DNA from: Kitasatospora sp. NBC_01250
GTDB lineage: Bacteria > Actinomycetota > Actinomycetes > Streptomycetales > Streptomycetaceae
Assembly (NCBI RefSeq): GCF_036226465.1
Contig: NZ_CP108476.1
Span: 2,852,001 to 2,916,000 of the forward strand
DNA: 64,000 nt
Reading direction: 5' to 3'
The translations under genes were made by a program, and so were the position numbers. Every line of letters begins with the position of its first letter. Within the stretch, counting starts at the first letter, position 1. Of the stretch, positions 1 to 10,489 are shown piece after piece. The notes beneath the pieces were generated by a model. The model worked only from the letters and a program-made list of their open reading frames with translations. It was not told where the DNA came from and did not search any database.

Positions 1-1293
1 GTCCAGATCGCCCTGCCCGATCGCCAGCTCGGCCGTCACCAGCAGCGACTCGCGCTCCCCCAGCAGCCAGTGGCGGGCGTGGGCCGCGGTCCGCAGCCGC
101 AGCGGCCCGGGCAGCGGATCGGGTGACTGCCGGCCGGGGTCGAGCAGTGCGCGGGCCGAGTCCACCAGCCGCACCAGCCGCTCCAGCAGCCGGGCGCGGG
201 CCAGCTGCACCTCACCGGGGCGGTCCAGCTCGCTCCGCATCGCGGTCAGCTGGGCGAAGAACCGGCCCGGCACCCGGTACCGCGCGGTGCCGTCGGCCGC
301 CGCCTCCAGCTGCTCCAGCAGCTCGCCCTCGGCCAGCGCGTGCAGCGCGGCGGCGGCCTCCGGGGCCGGGCAGCCCCCCAGCGCGGAGGCGGTGCGCAGG
401 TCCGCCACGCCGTCGGGGGCCAGCGTGAGGGTCCGCAGCAGCCGGGCCTGCGCCACCGGCAGCGCCCGGTAGCGCAGCATGAACGCGGCGGCCAGCACCT
501 CGCCGCCGCCCTCCCCGCCCAGTTCCTCGCCCGCCTCGCGCAGCGCCGCGGCCGCCTCGGGCACGGCCGCCTTGGGGTGGGCCCGCAACCAGTACGCCAT
601 CAGCCGTAGGGGGGCGGGCCGCCCGGCGCAGGCCTCGGCCAGCTCGGCCGCGCCCACCGGGTCGCAGCTGATCCGGGTGCCGCCGACCAGCGTGGTGAGC
701 AGCTCGATCGCGGCCGGCTCGTCCAGGCCGCGCAGGATCACCGGGTCGACCCGGAAGCGGTCGGCCAGCGCGCTGAGCGGCCCGCTGGTGACCGCCAGCA
801 CCAGGCAGCGCGGCTCGGCGGGCAGCAGCGGGCGCAGCTGCTCGGCGCTGGCCACGTCGTCCAGCAGCAGCAGGGTCTCCCGCCCGGTCAGCGCCTCCCG
901 CAGGCCCGCGCAGGCCGGATCCTCGGCCTCGCCGGGTGCGCCGTCCGGCGGCGGGGCGGCGGCCGGACAGTGGTCGAGCGCGGCCAGCAGGCGCCGGGCC
1001 ACGGCCCCGGGCGCCACGGCGCTGCCGTCGGGCGCGCTGAGCGAGGCGACCAGCACCCGGCGCCCGCCGGCCACCGAACGGGCGAAGCGGCGGGCCAGCG
1101 CGGTGCGCCCGGAGCCGGCGCGACCGCTGACCACCAGCACCCGGCAGGCGGCCCCGGCCGGGCGGCCGGCCTCGGTGCGCAGCGCGGCCAGCTCGGCCGC
1201 CCGCCCGGCGAACGGCTCGGGGCCCGGCGGCAGGCCGGCCACCGGCCCGTCGGGGGCCGGACGTGCGTCCATCGTCGCCGTCTTTCTCGCCAC
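1..1293 (-). CDS. NB-ARC/STAND-type ATPase, C-terminus cut by window edge
   Basis: An uninterrupted frame runs on the minus strand from 1293 to the left edge (431 codons seen, no stop), so the gene is partial. About 40 residues in is a P-loop-like motif, GRAGSGRT, in which Arg replaces the usual Walker A Lys. It is followed by LLLLDDVASAEQL (Walker B) and a winged-helix-like stretch, the order found in the NB-ARC module of AfsR-type regulators. No DNA-binding BTAD domain precedes it. The GTG at 1293 is preferred because GGGAG lies 8 nt upstream; an ATG at 1272 is an alternative. It is likely a signalling STAND protein of unknown partner. The rest beyond position 1 may hold TPRs. Confidence 0.7.
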   Translation of the reverse strand, partial: MARKTATMDARPAPDGPVAGLPPGPEPFAGRAAELAALRTEAGRPAGAACRVLVVSGRAGSGRTALARRFARSVAGGRRVLVASLSAPDGSAVAPGAVARRLLAALDHCPAAAPPPDGAPGEAEDPACAGLREALTGRETLLLLDDVASAEQLRPLLPAEPRCLVLAVTSGPLSALADRFRVDPVILRGLDEPAAIELLTTLVGGTRISCDPVGAAELAEACAGRPAPLRLMAYWLRAHPKAAVPEAAAALREAGEELGGEGGGEVLAAAFMLRYRALPVAQARLLRTLTLAPDGVADLRTASALGGCPAPEAAAALHALAEGELLEQLEAAADGTARYRVPGRFFAQLTAMRSELDRPGEVQLARARLLERLVRLVDSARALLDPGRQSPDPLPGPLRLRTAAHARHWLLGERESLLVTAELAIGQGDLD

Positions 1294-1464
1294 CTGCGCC
1301 ACTCCCGACCCGGTCGCCCAGCTTCCCGTCAGCGAAGCGTAGTTCGCTGGGAGCACCGGGCCGAGCGGACATCGGTATGACCAAGTGGCAAATCACCCAA
1401 CCGCACTAGACGATGCGTCAACTCCCTCCTGAAGATGACCCTCACGAGGGAGTCCGCGCACGAC

Positions 1465-2115
1465 CTAAGCAGTGGTGAAGGGCCTGGCCGGCCAGGGGGC
1501 GTCGGCCGGGCGCAGTGCCGCCGGGCCGGCGCCGGTCAGCGCCGCGTGCAGTGCGAGGGTGCCGGTGATCAGGGTCGGGTTGTGCAGCTCGCCGGCCAGG
1601 ATCAGCTCCACCAGCCGCGCGAGCGGCACCTGGGCGGTCTGGATCTCCAGCTCCTCGCCCTGCGCCTCGTACCTCTCCTGCGCGGACTCGGCCAGGTCGG
1701 TGGCCAGGAAGAGCCGCAGCGCCTCGTCCGTGCCGCCGGGCGAGGAGTAGAAGTCGACCAGCACCCGCCAGGTCTCCGCCTTGCAGTGCGCCTCCTCGTA
1801 CAGCTCGCGCTGGGCGGCGTGCAGCGGGTTCTCCCCCGGCACGTCGAGCAGCCCGGCCGGCAGCTCCCACAGGCGCTGGCGCACCGGGTGGCGGTACTGG
1901 CGCACCAGGAGCACCCGCTGCTGGTCGTCCAGCGCGAGCACCGCGACCGAGCCCGGGTGGGTCTGGTAGTCCCGGCGGGCGTAGCTGCCGTCGGGCATCA
2001 GCACCTCGTCGCTGCGCACCCCGGTGACCCGGCCCTGGAACGGGAGCTCGGTGGCCCGCACCTCCCACTGCTCCGCCACGTCCCGAATCCCGTGCTCCCC
2101 GATCCCGTCAGGCAT
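1465..2115 (-). CDS. NUDIX hydrolase, ADP-ribose pyrophosphatase type
   Basis: 216 aa, the normal length for this family. The Nudix box is clear at about residues 87-110: AGLLDVPGE then REL.EEA, giving the metal-binding glutamates. SSPGGTDE follows, the downstream signature of ADP-ribose diphosphatases (ADP-ribose to AMP plus ribose 5-phosphate). ATG is preceded by GGGGAG at 7 nt. It lies 114 nt downstream of pyrG on the same strand, but a strong hairpin separates them, so it is probably transcribed on its own or by read-through. Family call is firm; the exact substrate is inferred. Confidence 0.88.
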   Translation of the reverse strand: MPDGIGEHGIRDVAEQWEVRATELPFQGRVTGVRSDEVLMPDGSYARRDYQTHPGSVAVLALDDQQRVLLVRQYRHPVRQRLWELPAGLLDVPGENPLHAAQRELYEEAHCKAETWRVLVDFYSSPGGTDEALRLFLATDLAESAQERYEAQGEELEIQTAQVPLARLVELILAGELHNPTLITGTLALHAALTGAGPAALRPADAPWPARPFTTA

Positions 2116-2155
2116 TGCGATCTCCCCACTTCTCGTCAGTACGACACAATCTAAC

Positions 2156-2198
2156 GCCGAACGGCGGCCCCGCGTGGTCCGCGAGGCCGCCGTTCGGC
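2156..2198 (-). terminator. Hairpin after pyrG
   Basis: A perfect 14-bp inverted repeat, 2156-2169 with 2185-2198, lies 32 nt past the pyrG stop in the pyrG/NUDIX gap. The loop also contains complementary CCGCG/CGCG. It is a likely rho-independent-like terminator for pyrG, although the T-tail is weak. Confidence 0.7.
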
Positions 2199-2229
2199 AC
2201 GAGCCGACGTTCAGAGAGGCGCCGCCGTG

Positions 2230-4581
<2,352 letters not shown>

Positions 4582-6585
4582 GTGGCCGGCCGTATCGAGG
4601 ACTACGCACTTATCGGAGACATGCAGACCGCCGCGCTGGTCAGCAGAGACGGCGCCGTGGACTGGCTCTGCCTGCCCCGCTTCGACTCCCCCGCCGTCTT
4701 CGCCGGCCTGCTGGGCACCGATGAACACGGCTTCTGGCGGATCGGCCCCGCCGAGGCCGCCCCCGTTGCTCCCCAGAGCCAGGCCGGCGCGGTGCCGACC
4801 GCACCCGCGCCGCGTGCGCCGTTCACCGATACGAGTGATCTCAAGGCCGTGCCGAGCAGCGCGGCGGCTCCCGCCGTGCCGGCCGACCGGCGCCGTTACC
4901 GGGGCGATTCGCTGATCCTGGAGCAGGAGTGGGACACCCCGCGCGGCAGCGTGCGGGTGATCGACTTCATGCCGCCGCGGCACCTGAGCGGGCAGGAGCC
5001 GGTGCCGCAGATGATCCGGATCGTGGAGGGCGTCTCGGGCCAGGTGCGGATGCGCTCGGCCGTTCGGATGCGCTTCAGCTACGGAAAGATCGTTCCCTGG
5101 GTGCACCGGGTCGAGCAGGGCGACGTGCACCGCACCGCCGCGGTGGCCGGGCCCGACTCGGTCTGGCTGGACGGCGAGGCCGAGACCTACGGGCGCAACC
5201 TCACCACCTATGCCGACTTCACCATCACGGCCGGCGAGCGGGTGGCCTTCGCGCTCACCTGGCAGGCCTCCCACCTGCCGCCCCCGGAGATCCCCGACCC
5301 CGAGGGCTCGCTGACGCTGACCGAGGAGTTCTGGCTCGACTGGGTCGCCCAGTGCACCTACCAGGGCCCCTACCGCGACGCCGTGGTCCGCTCGCTGATC
5401 ACCCTCAAGGCGCTCACCTACGCCCCCACCGGCGGCATCGTCGCCGCACCCACCACCTCGCTGCCCGAGGACATCGGCGGCGAGCGCAACTGGGACTACC
5501 GCTACACCTGGCTGCGGGACGCCGCGATCACCCTCTCCTCGCTGCTGCGCACCGGCTACCGGGAGGAGGCGCGGGCCTGGCGCGAGTGGCTGCTGCGCGC
5601 GGTGGCCGGCGACCCGGAGAACCTGCAGATCATGTACAGCATCACCGGCCAGCGCGAGTTGAACGAGTCGGTGCTCGACTGGCTGCCCGGCTACGAGGGC
5701 TCCCAGCCGGTGCGGGTCGGCAACGGCGCCGCCGACCAGCTCCAACTGGACGTCTACGGCGAGGTGGTCGAGGCGCTCTACCTGGCTCAGATGACCGGAC
5801 TGTCCCGCAGCGACCACGCCCACCTGCTCCAACTGCGCCTGATCGGCTACCTGGAGGAGCACTGGAAGGCCCCCGACGAGGGGATCTGGGAGGTGCGCGG
5901 GCCGCGCCGGCACTTCGTCCACTCCAAGGTGATGGCCTGGGTCGCGGTGGACCGCACCATCAAGCTGATCGAACAGACCGAGGCCGAGGGCCCGCTGGAG
6001 CGCTGGCGGGCGCTGCGCGACGAGATCCACGCGGACGTCTGCGAGAAGGGCTACGACCCCGAGCGCAACACCTTCACCCAGTACTACGGCGGCACCGAGC
6101 TGGACGCCTCGCTGCTGCTGATCCCGCAGGTGGGCTTCCTGCCGCCGGACGACAAGCGGGTGATCGGCACCATCGAGGCGATCCAGCGCGAACTGTCCAC
6201 CGAGGACGGCTTCGTGCTGCGCTACCCCACCCACGACGAGTCGGGCGAGAACGTCGACGGGCTCTCCGGCCACGAGGGCGCGTTCCTGGCCTGCTCGTTC
6301 TGGCTCGCCGACGACCTGGCGATGATCGGACGGGTGGCCGAGGCCCGCGAGCTGTTCGACCGGCTGCTCGCGCTGCGCAACGACCTGGGCCTGCTGGCCG
6401 AGGAGTGGGACCCGCGGCTCAAGCGGCAGGTCGGCAACTTCCCGCAGGCCTTCAGCCACGTGCCGCTGATCGACACCGCGCTGCGGCTGACCGCCTGCGG
6501 CGCCGCCTTCCTGGCACCGCAGCCGCTGGCCGCCGAAGCCGCCGCCCGGCAGGGCACGCAGCACAGCGCGCAGCAGCCGGCCTGA
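4582..6585 (+). CDS. Glycoside hydrolase family 15 protein (glucoamylase/trehalase type)
   Basis: 667 aa from a GTG at 4582 with GGAG 6 nt upstream, giving the N-terminus MAGRIEDYALIGDMQTAALV typical of actinobacterial GH15 proteins; the frame is open further upstream but without a site. The family core is unmistakable: GGERNWDYRYTWLRDA in the (alpha/alpha)6 barrel and LLAEEWDP near the C-terminus. The family hydrolyses alpha-glucosides, and mycobacterial members act on trehalose. No signal peptide, so cytoplasmic. A Pro/Ala-rich insertion of about 50 residues at about 60-110 splits the N-terminal beta-sandwich region. The substrate cannot be decided from sequence. Confidence 0.9.
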   Translation: MAGRIEDYALIGDMQTAALVSRDGAVDWLCLPRFDSPAVFAGLLGTDEHGFWRIGPAEAAPVAPQSQAGAVPTAPAPRAPFTDTSDLKAVPSSAAAPAVPADRRRYRGDSLILEQEWDTPRGSVRVIDFMPPRHLSGQEPVPQMIRIVEGVSGQVRMRSAVRMRFSYGKIVPWVHRVEQGDVHRTAAVAGPDSVWLDGEAETYGRNLTTYADFTITAGERVAFALTWQASHLPPPEIPDPEGSLTLTEEFWLDWVAQCTYQGPYRDAVVRSLITLKALTYAPTGGIVAAPTTSLPEDIGGERNWDYRYTWLRDAAITLSSLLRTGYREEARAWREWLLRAVAGDPENLQIMYSITGQRELNESVLDWLPGYEGSQPVRVGNGAADQLQLDVYGEVVEALYLAQMTGLSRSDHAHLLQLRLIGYLEEHWKAPDEGIWEVRGPRRHFVHSKVMAWVAVDRTIKLIEQTEAEGPLERWRALRDEIHADVCEKGYDPERNTFTQYYGGTELDASLLLIPQVGFLPPDDKRVIGTIEAIQRELSTEDGFVLRYPTHDESGENVDGLSGHEGAFLACSFWLADDLAMIGRVAEARELFDRLLALRNDLGLLAEEWDPRLKRQVGNFPQAFSHVPLIDTALRLTACGAAFLAPQPLAAEAAARQGTQHSAQQPA

Positions 6586-6592
6586 CCCCGGG

Positions 6593-6660
6593 CCGGTCCG
6601 CCCCGCGCCGTCAGGGCTTGTCTGACAATTCCCTCGGACAAGCCCTGGGGGGCGGACCGG
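6593..6660. terminator. Bidirectional hairpin between convergent genes
   Basis: Nested inverted repeats: outer arms 6593-6604 with 6649-6660 (12 bp) and inner arms 6612-6622 with 6637-6647 (11 bp). They lie between the GH15 stop and the glycosyltransferase stop, so they can terminate both. Confidence 0.8.
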
Positions 6661-6661
6661 C

Positions 6662-7924
6662 TCAGCCGCGCTGGACCAGCTCGTCGTAGGTGCTGAGCAC
6701 CTGCGCGACGGTGGCGGCCTCGTCCGGCCAGGTCTCGGCCTGGGCCGGGCCCGCCTTGGCCAGCGCGGCCCGGCGCGCGGGGTCGGCCAGCAGCTCGCGC
6801 ACCGCGCCGCCCAGCGCCGCCGGGTCACCGCCGGGCACCAGCACCGCCGCGTCGCCCACCAGCTCGGGAATCCCGCCGACGGCGGTGGCCACCAGCGGCA
6901 CGCCCGCCCGCAGCGCCTCCTGGGCGACCAGCGAGCGGGCCTCCCAGCGGCTGCTGATCACCACCAGGTCGGCGGCGGCCAGCAGTCCGGGCACGTCGGT
7001 GCGGTGCCCGAGCAGCCGCACCGGCAGCCGCTCGGCGGCCGCCCGCTCCGCCAGCTCCAGGGCCAGCGGACCGTCCCCGGCCAGCAGCACCAGCGGGCGC
7101 GGCTCGCCGGTCAGTTCCCGGGTGGCCTCCAGCAGCTGGCCAAACCCCTTGTGCGGGACGAGCCGGCCGACGGCCAGCACCAGCGGGCGGTCCAGCTCGC
7201 CGGGGCCCAGCAGCGCGGCCCGGGCCGCCGCCCGGTCCAGGTGACCGACGGCCGGCGGCGGGGCGGCCACCGGGCCGAGCCGGGCGTCGGTGGCGCCCAG
7301 CTCGCGGGCCCGGGCCACCAGGTCGGAGGAGGCACCGAGCACCAGGTCGGCGGCCCTGGCCACCCGGCGCTCCATCAGCCGCTGCAGCCGCCGCTCCAGG
7401 CCGGTGGCCAGCAGGGCGTGGTGGAACGTCACCACCAGCGGCGTCTCGGGCCGCAGCCCGGGCAGCCGCCCGGCGGTGCGCAGCGCGAGGTCGGCCAGCA
7501 GCCCGGCCCGCAGACCGTGCGCGTGCACCAGGTCGGCACTGGTGAAGGCGCGGCGCAGCTCCCCGATCGCGTTGGCGTCGCTGCGGGCGCCCGAGGTCGC
7601 GGTGATCTCCACCGGATGGAAGACAGCGCCGGTGCGGGAGAAGCCGAAGAGCGCATCGGACTCGGCCGGCGCGCACACCGTGACTTTCACGCCGTGCGCG
7701 GTCAGGCCCTGGGCCAGCGAGCGCACATGGGCGCCGATCCCGCCGCTGCCGGCGGACAGCACCAGCACCACGTGCAACTGGCCCGGGCCCGGGCCGTTCG
7801 CACTCTCCCGGGCGGAGGAATGGTCCACGTCGTTTCGCTCCGACATCAGTTCTGGGATCCCGCTCACATCTGATTCCGTCGCCACCATGCCAGGTCCCGA
7901 GGGCTCTTGGACAGTCGGCGCCAC
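6662..7924 (-). CDS. Glycosyltransferase, GT4 family (GT-B fold)
   Basis: 420 aa. The N-terminal half has the GT-B glycine-rich loop (SAGSGGIGAHVRSLAQGL). The C-terminal half has VLAVGRLVPHKG and the nucleotide-sugar-binding EARSLVAQE (E-x7-E), followed by PLVATAVGGIPEL. It is a retaining sugar transferase; the acceptor is unknown. It starts 9 nt after the recN stop, so the two are probably one operon. The GTG at 7924 is used; ATGs at about 7888 and 7846 are alternatives, since the first 45 residues look poorly conserved and low in complexity. No transmembrane segment is seen, so it is presumably cytoplasmic or membrane-peripheral. Confidence 0.85.
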   Translation of the reverse strand: MAPTVQEPSGPGMVATESDVSGIPELMSERNDVDHSSARESANGPGPGQLHVVLVLSAGSGGIGAHVRSLAQGLTAHGVKVTVCAPAESDALFGFSRTGAVFHPVEITATSGARSDANAIGELRRAFTSADLVHAHGLRAGLLADLALRTAGRLPGLRPETPLVVTFHHALLATGLERRLQRLMERRVARAADLVLGASSDLVARARELGATDARLGPVAAPPPAVGHLDRAAARAALLGPGELDRPLVLAVGRLVPHKGFGQLLEATRELTGEPRPLVLLAGDGPLALELAERAAAERLPVRLLGHRTDVPGLLAAADLVVISSRWEARSLVAQEALRAGVPLVATAVGGIPELVGDAAVLVPGGDPAALGGAVRELLADPARRAALAKAGPAQAETWPDEAATVAQVLSTYDELVQRG

Positions 7925-7933
7925 GGGAGGGCC

Positions 7934-9679
7934 TCAGGCCTCCTGAGGACCGCGGGCGGCGGCGAGCAGTTCCTCGGCGTGCGCACGGCCCAGCTCGGAG
8001 TCCTCCAGTCCGGCCAGCATGCGGGAGAGTTCGCGCACCCGCTGCTCGTCGCTGAGGGTCTTGACCCCGCTTCGGGTGACGGTGCCGTCGACGGTCTTCT
8101 CCACCACCAGGTGGCGGTCCGCGAAAGCCGCGACCTGTGGCAGATGGGTGACCACCACGACCTGCGCGCTGCGGGCCAGCTTGGCCAGCCGGCGGCCGAT
8201 CTCGACGGCCGCCTTGCCGCCGACGCCCGCGTCCACCTCGTCGAAGAGGTAGGTCGGCACCGGGTCCGCACCAGCGAAGACCACCTCGACGGCGAGCATC
8301 ACCCGGGAGAGCTCGCCGCCGGAGGCACCCTTGGCGATCGGGCGCGGTGGCGCGCCCGGGTGCGGGGCGAGCAGCACCTCCACCTCGTCCACGCCGTGCG
8401 ATCCGTAGGCGACGGTGCGCCCGTCCAGCTCCAGGCCCGCCGGGTCGTCGATCCGGCTCAGGTCGAAGGTGACCCTGGCGTGCGGCATGGCCAGTTCGGT
8501 CAGCTCGTCCGAGACCGCCTCGGCGAACCGGGCCGCGGCGGCCTGCCGGGCCGCGGAGACCTCGGCGGCCAGCACCGCCAGCGCGGCGCGCAGCTCGGCC
8601 TCCTCGGCGGCCAGCTCCTCGATCCGCTCGTCGTCGCCGTCCAGCTCGGCCAGCCGCAGCGCGCCCTGCTCCGCCCAGGCGACCACCTCGGCGGTGGTCC
8701 CCTCGGTGTCGCCGTACTTGCGGATCAGCTGGGCCAGCACCGCCCGGCGCTCCTCCACGGTGGCCAGCCGCATCGGGTCGGCGTCCAGGCCGTCGGCGTA
8801 GAGCGCGAGGTCGCCGGCCACGTCGGCGAAGAGGTAGCCGAGTTCGGCCAGCCGGTCGGCCAGCGCCGCCAGGCGCTCGTCATGGCCGCGCACGCCGTCC
8901 AGCGCCCGGCGCGCCTGGCCGAGCAGGGTGCCGGCGTCCAGCAGGTCGGGATCGGCCGGGTCGCCGGCCAGCGCGGCGTGCGCCAGCACGGCGGCCGAGG
9001 AGAGCGCGTCGGCGTGGCCCAGCCGCTCGGCCTCGGCGGCGAGCTCCAGCTCCTCGCCGGCCACCGGCTCGGCGGCGGCGATCTCCTCCAGGCCGAAGCG
9101 CAGCAGGTCGGCCTCCTGGGCCCGCTCGCGGGCCTGGGTGGTCAGCTCCGCGAGCAGCGTGCTGACCTCGCGCAGCCGCCGGTAGCCGCTCCGGTAGCGG
9201 GCCAGCGGCTCGGCCAGCGCGGCGCCGGCGTAGCGGTCCAGCGCACCGCGCTGGCGGGCCGGGCGCAGCAGGCGCTGCTGGTCGCTCTGGCCGTGCACCG
9301 CGATCAGGTCCTCACCCAGCTCGGTGAGCAGCCCCACCGGGACCGAGCGGCCGCCGAGGTGCGCGCGCGAGCGGCCCTCGGCCGACACGGTCCGGCTGAT
9401 CAGCAGCGCGCCGTCGTCCAGCTCGGCGCCGGCCTCCAGCGCGCGGGCGGCCACCGGCGAGTCGGCGGCCAGCGTCAGGCGGCCCTCCACCACGGCCCGG
9501 TCGGCACCGTTGCGCACCAGCGCGGGGTCGGCGCGGCCGCCCAGCAGCAGACCGAGGCTGGTGACGACCATGGTCTTGCCCGCGCCGGTCTCACCGGTCA
9601 CGACCGTGAAGCCGGGAGCCAGCTCCACCACCGCGTCGTCGATGACACCAAGATCCCGTATCCGCATCTCGTCCAACAC
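7934..9679 (-). CDS. recN: DNA repair protein RecN (SMC-like ATPase)
   Basis: 581 aa, standard length. It acts in double-strand-break repair. The head domains are visible: MRIRDLGVIDD then GETGAGKTMVV (Walker A) at the N-terminus; at the C-terminus KGASGGELSRVMLA (ABC signature), YLFDEVDAGVGG (Walker B/D-loop) and VTHLPQVAA (switch). A long Ala/Glu/Arg-rich coiled coil lies between them. The start is GTG at 9679, with the canonical MRIR four codons further on. In S. coelicolor recN is, to my recollection, next to nadK; here they are separated by the yczE/mocR pair. Confidence 0.97.
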   Translation of the reverse strand: MLDEMRIRDLGVIDDAVVELAPGFTVVTGETGAGKTMVVTSLGLLLGGRADPALVRNGADRAVVEGRLTLAADSPVAARALEAGAELDDGALLISRTVSAEGRSRAHLGGRSVPVGLLTELGEDLIAVHGQSDQQRLLRPARQRGALDRYAGAALAEPLARYRSGYRRLREVSTLLAELTTQARERAQEADLLRFGLEEIAAAEPVAGEELELAAEAERLGHADALSSAAVLAHAALAGDPADPDLLDAGTLLGQARRALDGVRGHDERLAALADRLAELGYLFADVAGDLALYADGLDADPMRLATVEERRAVLAQLIRKYGDTEGTTAEVVAWAEQGALRLAELDGDDERIEELAAEEAELRAALAVLAAEVSAARQAAAARFAEAVSDELTELAMPHARVTFDLSRIDDPAGLELDGRTVAYGSHGVDEVEVLLAPHPGAPPRPIAKGASGGELSRVMLAVEVVFAGADPVPTYLFDEVDAGVGGKAAVEIGRRLAKLARSAQVVVVTHLPQVAAFADRHLVVEKTVDGTVTRSGVKTLSDEQRVRELSRMLAGLEDSELGRAHAEELLAAARGPQEA

Positions 9680-9742
9680 GGAGACGACCTTACGAGACCG
9701 CGGCCCCGGCGCGCGACGAGCGGCGGTCTTGGGAGGCGAAGT

Positions 9743-10372
9743 TCATTCCTTCCGGGGCCGTGGCCGCGCACCTGTGCACCAGCGCAGGAAGAACTGCGCC
9801 AGCGGGCCGATCGACACCGCGTAGGCGACCGTACCCACCCCCGCGTTGCCGCCCATCAGCACTCCGACCAGCAGCACCGTCAGCTCCAGGCCGGTACGCA
9901 GCAGCCGCAGCGAGCGCCCGGTGCGCCGGTGCAGCCCGGTCATCAGCCCGTCGCGCGGGCCCGGGCCGAGTTCGGCGCCGATGTAGAGGCCGGTGGCCAG
10001 CCCGTTGAGCACGATCCCGGCGGCCAGCAGTGCGATCCGCGGCGCCAGCGCGTGCTGGGCGGGCAGCAGCGCCAGCGTGCGGTCCATCGCCACGCCCAGC
10101 ACCAGCACGTTGGCCACGGTGCCGATGCCGGGGCGCTGGCGCAGCGGGATCCACAGCAGCAGCACGGCCGCGCCGGTGAGTACCACCACCGTGCCGATGC
10201 TCAGCCCCACCAGGCGGGCCACGCCCTGGTGGAACACGTCCCACGGGTCGAGCCCGAGGCTCGCGCGGTACATCAGGCCCATGCTGACGCCGTACAGGAC
10301 CAGGCCGGCGAAGAGTTGCGGCAGACGGCGGCCGAGTGCTGCGGTGTCGCTCGGCAGGGCGAGGATCGCCAT
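9743..10372 (-). CDS. YczE/YitT-type integral membrane protein
   Basis: 209 aa with about five hydrophobic spans (LFAGLVLYGVSMGL, IGTVVVLTGAAVLLLWIPL, IALLAAGIVLNGLATGLYIG and others). The motifs LGLDPWDVFHQG and GPGPRDGLMTGL are typical of the YczE family, whose function is unproven. The ATG at 10372 has AGGAG 7 nt upstream. It is divergent from a MocR-type regulator, the arrangement known for yczE and yczR, which predicts control by that neighbour and a link to vitamin B6 or an amino compound. Confidence 0.82.
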   Translation of the reverse strand: MAILALPSDTAALGRRLPQLFAGLVLYGVSMGLMYRASLGLDPWDVFHQGVARLVGLSIGTVVVLTGAAVLLLWIPLRQRPGIGTVANVLVLGVAMDRTLALLPAQHALAPRIALLAAGIVLNGLATGLYIGAELGPGPRDGLMTGLHRRTGRSLRLLRTGLELTVLLVGVLMGGNAGVGTVAYAVSIGPLAQFFLRWCTGARPRPRKE

Positions 10373-10437
10373 GAGGGCTCCTTGTCGTGGTGCTGGGCAT
10401 CGGCCGCACACCGGCCGGGCGCTCTGCCATCATGGGA

Positions 10438-10482
10438 AGTCCACTTACCTGCTCGACAGGTCCAATTCGACTCAGGTGGACT
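10438..10482. promoter_or_regulatory. Candidate MocR operator in yczE/mocR spacer
   Basis: The 117-bp divergent spacer contains the inverted pair AGTCCAC (10438-10444) and GTGGACT (10476-10482). It also has a degenerate direct repeat, CGACAGGTCCA at 10454 and CGACTCAGGTGGA at 10468. Known MocR regulators bind paired direct repeats in such spacers. The assignment is inferred from position and symmetry. Confidence 0.5.
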
Positions 10483-10489
10483 GATCCGC

